DNA from: Acidimicrobiaceae bacterium
GTDB lineage: Bacteria > Actinomycetota > Acidimicrobiia > Acidimicrobiales > Ilumatobacteraceae
Length of the DNA stretch: 7,270 nt
Direction: 5' to 3'
Assembly (NCBI GenBank): GCA_002727235.1
Contig: PBWL01000032.1
Span: 12,794 to 20,063 of the forward strand
Positions 4,814 through 7,270 of this stretch are shown piece by piece. The notes under the pieces were generated by a model. It had not been told where the DNA came from, ran no database searches, and saw only the letters and a list, made by a program, of their open reading frames with translations. Every line of letters begins with the position of its first letter. Positions within the stretch are counted from its first letter, which is position 1. A program made the position numbers and the translations under genes.

Positions 4814-5493
4814 CGGCCAAACCTGTAGCCAACCGACCGCACGGTCTGAATGAGATCGGCATGCTCTTCGCCGAGTTTTGCGCGAAGACGACGAACATGT
4901 ACATCGACCGTTCTTGCGCCGCCGTAGTAGTCATAGCCCCACACCCGGCTGAGGAGCATTTCTCGAGAAAACACCTTGCCGGGGTTTTGCACGAGAAATT
5001 TCAGCAACTCGTATTCCATGTAGGTGAGGTCGAGTGGTTGATTTGAAACCGATGCTTGGTAGGTCTCCAAATTGAGCGCGAGGTTCTCGTACATGACGAC
5101 TTCAGATTTGGTGGCAACCGGCCCGACTGATGCGAGTAGATGGGCCACCCGAGCCTCAAGTTCGGTTGGGTGAAACGGGGTCAGGCAAAAGTCATCAAAA
5201 AGGTCGTCGCGGTGTTCGAGTTCTGAAAGCTGAGCGCCGCTCACCAATACGAGCGTTCTTATCGGATCGCGATCTGTTCGACGAAGGTTTCGTGCAACCG
5301 ACCAGCCCGCCTCGGGGTCGGCAGAAAGATCGATAATGGCCCCAACCCAGTGGCCGTCAGGAATTGTTGAAAGCGATTGATCTGAGAAACAGATGCCATG
5401 CCATGTACGGCCTGAGAGGTCGAGCGTGCGCGCAAGTTCGGTGGAAATCTGATCGCCAACGACGAGGAGGGTCCCGCTCTCAGATTGGGTCAC
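4795..5493 (-). CDS. glnR: GlnR-like orphan OmpR-family transcriptional regulator with degenerate receiver
   Basis: 232 residues. Residues 1-120 form a receiver-like domain. The DNA-binding winged helix at about 130-226 contains LDLTYMEYELLKFLVQNPGK, the recognition region WGYDYYGGARTVDVHVRRLR and QTVRSVGYRF. This part closely resembles actinobacterial GlnR from memory, the global nitrogen regulator that controls glutamine synthetase and ammonium uptake genes. The receiver departs from a working phospho-acceptor: the usual N-terminal acidic pair is reduced to G13-D14, and the conserved Lys of the KPF motif is Thr (T105 in LTPFHPTEL). D55 in VGAIIDLS may be the acceptor-site equivalent. GlnR is known as an orphan that works without classical phosphorylation, which fits. 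The GTG start at 5493 overlaps the glnA TGA as GTGA, implying one mRNA and coupled translation. No kinase gene is in view. A PhoB/MtrA-like role is the alternative, but the glnA linkage favours GlnR. Confidence 0.82.
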   Translation of the reverse strand: MTQSESGTLLVVGDQISTELARTLDLSGRTWHGICFSDQSLSTIPDGHWVGAIIDLSADPEAGWSVARNLRRTDRDPIRTLVLVSGAQLSELEHRDDLFDDFCLTPFHPTELEARVAHLLASVGPVATKSEVVMYENLALNLETYQASVSNQPLDLTYMEYELLKFLVQNPGKVFSREMLLSRVWGYDYYGGARTVDVHVRRLRAKLGEEHADLIQTVRSVGYRFGRSRWKA

Positions 5494-6827
5494 AGCGTCC
5501 CCAAATACCTGTCAATCTCAAATTGGCTGACGTGGGTTTTGTAGTCCATCCACTCGCGGCGTTTATTTCTCACGTACCACTCAAAAATGTGTTCGCCGAG
5601 TGCCTCGTGGACAAGTTCTGAACGTTCCATCACGTGAAGTGCCTCAGAAAGTGACTGGGGCAGTTGGCCAATTCCCAGTTTGCCAAGCGCCTTATCATCA
5701 AGTTCGAACAGGTTTGCATCGGCCTCGGCTGGAAGTGCGTAACCCTCTCGCACCCCCTTGAGTCCGGCGGCAAGCATGAGGCTGAAGGCAAGGTAGGGGT
5801 TACAACTCGGATCAGGCGAACGGTATTCGAGTCGGGTCGCAAGCGGATTACCCCGTTTAGGGATGGGCACCCTAATGAGGCCTGACCGGTTGTTACGTGC
5901 CCAACTGAGGTGCACCGGGGCTTCGAATCCCGGCACGAGTCGCTTGTACGAATTCACTGTCGGATTCGTAATGGCCGTAATTTCCGCAGCGTGTTGTAGG
6001 AGACCGGCCATAAATGATTTCGCGAGCGGAGAGAGGTTGTACTCATCGGCCTCGTCATAGAACGCATTTTCATCGCCGGTGAAGAGCGATAGGTGAGTGT
6101 GCATACCTGAGCCCTGCACTCCTTCGAGCGGCTTGGGCATAAACGTCGCGTATACACCGTGTGCCGCCGCAACCTCTCGCACGACGTGACGGAATGTCAT
6201 CACCGAGTCGGCAATGGTGAGAGCATCGTCGTGACGAAGATCGATTTCCTGTTGGCTTGGAGAATCTTCATGGAATGAGTACTCGACCGGGATCCCGATT
6301 TGTTCGAGGGTGCGAATCGTTTGCTTGCGGAGGTCGCCAGTGACGTCTCGGGTGGTGAGGTCAAAGTAGCCCCCGAAATCGAGAGGGGTTGGTCGCTCGC
6401 CAGGTTGCGGAGGTGTGAAGTAGAAGAACTCGATGTCAGGCGCAATGTAAAACGTGAGGCCCTCACCGCGTGCTGCTTCAACATGTCGTCGAAGCACTTG
6501 GCGTGGATCGCCAGTGAACGCAGAGCCATCAAGGTGGTGTATGTCGCAGAACACTCGCGCTTCGGCAGCATCCTTGTCGCCAAATGGAAGAATTTGAAAC
6601 GTGTCCGGATCTGGAATGGCGAGTACGTCGGATTCTTGAACCCGAGAGAACCCGTCGATTGATGACCCATCAAAGGTCATTCCATCGTTGAGTGCATTTT
6701 CGAGTTCGTTTTGACTGATGGCGAAACTCTTCAAATTGCCCAGCACATCGGTAAACCACAGACGCACCATGCGAACGCCGCGCTCCGACGCGGTTTTCAG
6801 CACATAGTCGCATTGCTGTTCACGCAT
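5490..6827 (-). CDS. glnA: Glutamine synthetase type I-alpha, GlnA2-like
   Basis: At 445 residues it is complete and of GSI-alpha size; GSI-beta enzymes are nearer 470. GS joins ammonia to glutamate using ATP, as a cytoplasmic dodecamer in this class. Visible features are FTDVLGNLKSF (25-35), FDGSSIDGF (52-60), metal ligand E133 in PDIEFF, E187 and E194 around HEDSPSQQEIDLR, H243 and H245 in GSGMHTHLSLF, the flexible-loop glutamate E302 in GFEAPV, ATP/glutamate-binding arginines in NRSGLIRVP (313-321) and RLEYRSPDPSCNPY (332-345). R62 matches the GSI-alpha arginine used in glutamine feedback inhibition. The region where GSI-beta has its adenylylated tyrosine reads NLFELDD, with Phe instead, so control by adenylylation is not expected. 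Overall it resembles mycobacterial GlnA2 from memory, including the C-terminal NKRREWMDYKTHVSQFEIDR. AAGGAGGA sits just upstream of the ATG. The gene follows a GSII gene and overlaps the GlnR-like gene by four bases. Confidence 0.93.
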   Translation of the reverse strand: MREQQCDYVLKTASERGVRMVRLWFTDVLGNLKSFAISQNELENALNDGMTFDGSSIDGFSRVQESDVLAIPDPDTFQILPFGDKDAAEARVFCDIHHLDGSAFTGDPRQVLRRHVEAARGEGLTFYIAPDIEFFYFTPPQPGERPTPLDFGGYFDLTTRDVTGDLRKQTIRTLEQIGIPVEYSFHEDSPSQQEIDLRHDDALTIADSVMTFRHVVREVAAAHGVYATFMPKPLEGVQGSGMHTHLSLFTGDENAFYDEADEYNLSPLAKSFMAGLLQHAAEITAITNPTVNSYKRLVPGFEAPVHLSWARNNRSGLIRVPIPKRGNPLATRLEYRSPDPSCNPYLAFSLMLAAGLKGVREGYALPAEADANLFELDDKALGKLGIGQLPQSLSEALHVMERSELVHEALGEHIFEWYVRNKRREWMDYKTHVSQFEIDRYLGTL

Positions 6828-6830
6828 GAT

Positions 6831-6838
6831 TCCTCCTT
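6831..6838 (-). promoter_or_regulatory. Strong Shine-Dalgarno of glnA
   Basis: On the minus strand AAGGAGGA precedes the ATG at 6827 by three bases. It sets the start codon and contrasts with the leaderless-type genes elsewhere in the window. In the short stretch between this site and the hairpin at 6870 I see no convincing -35/-10 pair. Confidence 0.7.
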
Positions 6839-6859
6839 CAGGTATTCATTCTGGCAGTG

Positions 6860-6899
6860 AAAAACGGTAAAGGGGACCTCGTACACACGAGGCCCCCTT
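6860..6899 (-). terminator. Rho-independent-type terminator between glnII and glnA
   Basis: Read on the minus strand, AAGGGGGCCTCGT (6899-6887) pairs with ACGAGGTCCCCTT (6882-6870) around a GTGT loop. This is 13 pairs with one G-U, very GC-rich. Five U residues (6864-6860) follow after a five-base gap (TACCG), so the tract is offset and termination may be incomplete. It lies 33 bases after the glnII stop and before the glnA Shine-Dalgarno, so it would cut or reduce read-through between the two synthetase genes. On the plus strand the stem lacks a T-run. Confidence 0.75.
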
Positions 6900-6907
6900 C
6901 ACTAAGT

Positions 6908-6922
6908 CGTCACCAAGTGACG
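6908..6922. repeat. Short inverted repeat downstream of glnII
   Basis: CGTCAC (6908-6913) and GTGACG (6917-6922) are perfect arms around a three-base CAA spacer, between the glnII stop and the terminator. The GTCAC/GTGAC arms recall one half of the GTnAC-type GlnR box, but the GAAAC-like second half at the usual spacing is not seen, so I do not call it a GlnR site. It could be a minor mRNA hairpin. Confidence 0.3.
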
Positions 6923-6931
6923 CTGGACTTG

Positions 6932-7270
6932 TCAGCGCTTCTTGGAACCCTTCGCTGCAGCCGAGCACACGGTGTCGGTGATGAGCTGCGCAACGGTGTA
7001 TGGATCGCAGTTGGCATTTGGGCGACGGTCTTCTGCGTACCCCTTGCCATCCTTCTCGACCTGCCATGGAATACGGATCGATGCCCCGCGGTCTGACACG
7101 CCGTAGGAGAACTTATTCCATGGGGCTGTTTCGTGGTCACCGGTGAGGCGATCTGCAACACCGTCGCCATAGTTCTGAACAAGGTTCATGTAGTTCTTGC
7201 CGATGGCTTCACATGCCGCGGTGATGGCCTTGTAGTTACCACGCATCGCAACCGTTGAGAAGTTGGTATG
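6932..7270 (-). CDS. glnII: Glutamine synthetase type II (eukaryotic-type), C-terminal part
   Basis: Partial gene: the last 112 residues and the TGA are present, and the start lies beyond 7270. The fragment opens HTNFSTVAMRGNYKAI, matching the H(T/A)NFST..MR motif of GSII. RLTGDHETAPWNKFSYGVSD, RGASIRIP and GYAEDRRPNANCDPY follow, containing the arginines and DRRP segment that bind ATP and glutamate in this class. These motifs separate it clearly from the GSI enzyme next door, which instead has NRSGLIRVP and RLEYRSPDP. GSII enzymes have much smaller subunits, assemble as octamers or decamers, are not adenylylated, and occur in some actinobacteria and rhizobia besides eukaryotes. The end is a lysine-rich tail (AAAKGSKKR). 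A strong hairpin terminator follows. The gene is upstream of glnA on the same strand, and in actinobacteria GSII genes are typical nitrogen-regulated targets. An in-frame ATG at 7246 is internal and not the start. Confidence 0.92.
   Translation of the reverse strand, partial: HTNFSTVAMRGNYKAITAACEAIGKNYMNLVQNYGDGVADRLTGDHETAPWNKFSYGVSDRGASIRIPWQVEKDGKGYAEDRRPNANCDPYTVAQLITDTVCSAAAKGSKKR

Noticed and set aside
6200..6673. 157-codon minus-strand open frame in another frame of glnA
   Set aside because: It is a shadow of the glutamine synthetase frame, which carries all the catalytic motifs.
1..7270. Mobile element, phage, CRISPR or defence island
   Set aside because: There are no transposase, integrase, nuclease or toxin motifs, no repeat-spacer pattern and no terminal inverted repeats. 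The genes are intact metabolic, Fe-S or envelope genes of similar composition.

Overview
The window reads as chromosomal DNA of a mid-GC actinobacterium. Acidimicrobiia is my best guess, by inference only. The signs are an orphan GlnR-type regulator beside glutamine synthetase genes, TANNNT -10 boxes placed so that mRNAs would begin at the AUG, and an ArfA-like BON/OmpA envelope protein in a cell type without a classical outer membrane. Genes are densely packed. I saw no tRNA, rRNA, CRISPR array, insertion sequence, phage gene or broken gene, and no gap over 300 bases without a gene.

Layout. (1) 1-555 is a divergent iron-sulfur pair: the N-terminus of an Mrp/ApbC-type protein on the minus strand and a HesB/IscA/ErpA-type carrier on the plus strand. 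(2) 534-2766 is an envelope pair. The first gene overlaps the end of the carrier gene and encodes an anchored protein with BON-like segments, a fasciclin (FAS1)-like domain and a C-terminal OmpA peptidoglycan-binding domain. The second encodes a membrane-anchored coiled-coil protein ending in a helix-hairpin-helix-like module. (3) 2801-4793 holds a RidA-family protein, a 51-residue membrane protein and a probable 8-oxoguanine deaminase, each with its own leaderless-type promoter. (4) 4795-7270 is a minus-strand nitrogen-assimilation cluster: the C-terminus of a eukaryotic-type glutamine synthetase (GSII), a GSI-alpha glutamine synthetase of GlnA2 type, and a GlnR-like winged-helix regulator whose GTG start overlaps the glnA stop.

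How the genes relate. The cluster puts two unrelated glutamine synthetase classes and a likely nitrogen regulator on one strand, with a hairpin terminator between the two synthetases. The GlnR-like receiver lacks residues needed for normal phosphorelay, so it probably senses nitrogen state without a partner kinase. RidA removes reactive imine/enamine intermediates and the deaminase releases ammonia from an oxidised purine, so both could join nitrogen and damage metabolism, but nothing here ties them to GlnR. The most notable points are four genes with a TANNNT box ending exactly seven bases before the ATG, a perfect 20-bp palindrome over the ridA start, the FAS1-in-BON/OmpA protein, and the GSII-GSI-GlnR arrangement. 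I did not find a clearly new multi-gene defence or mobile system.
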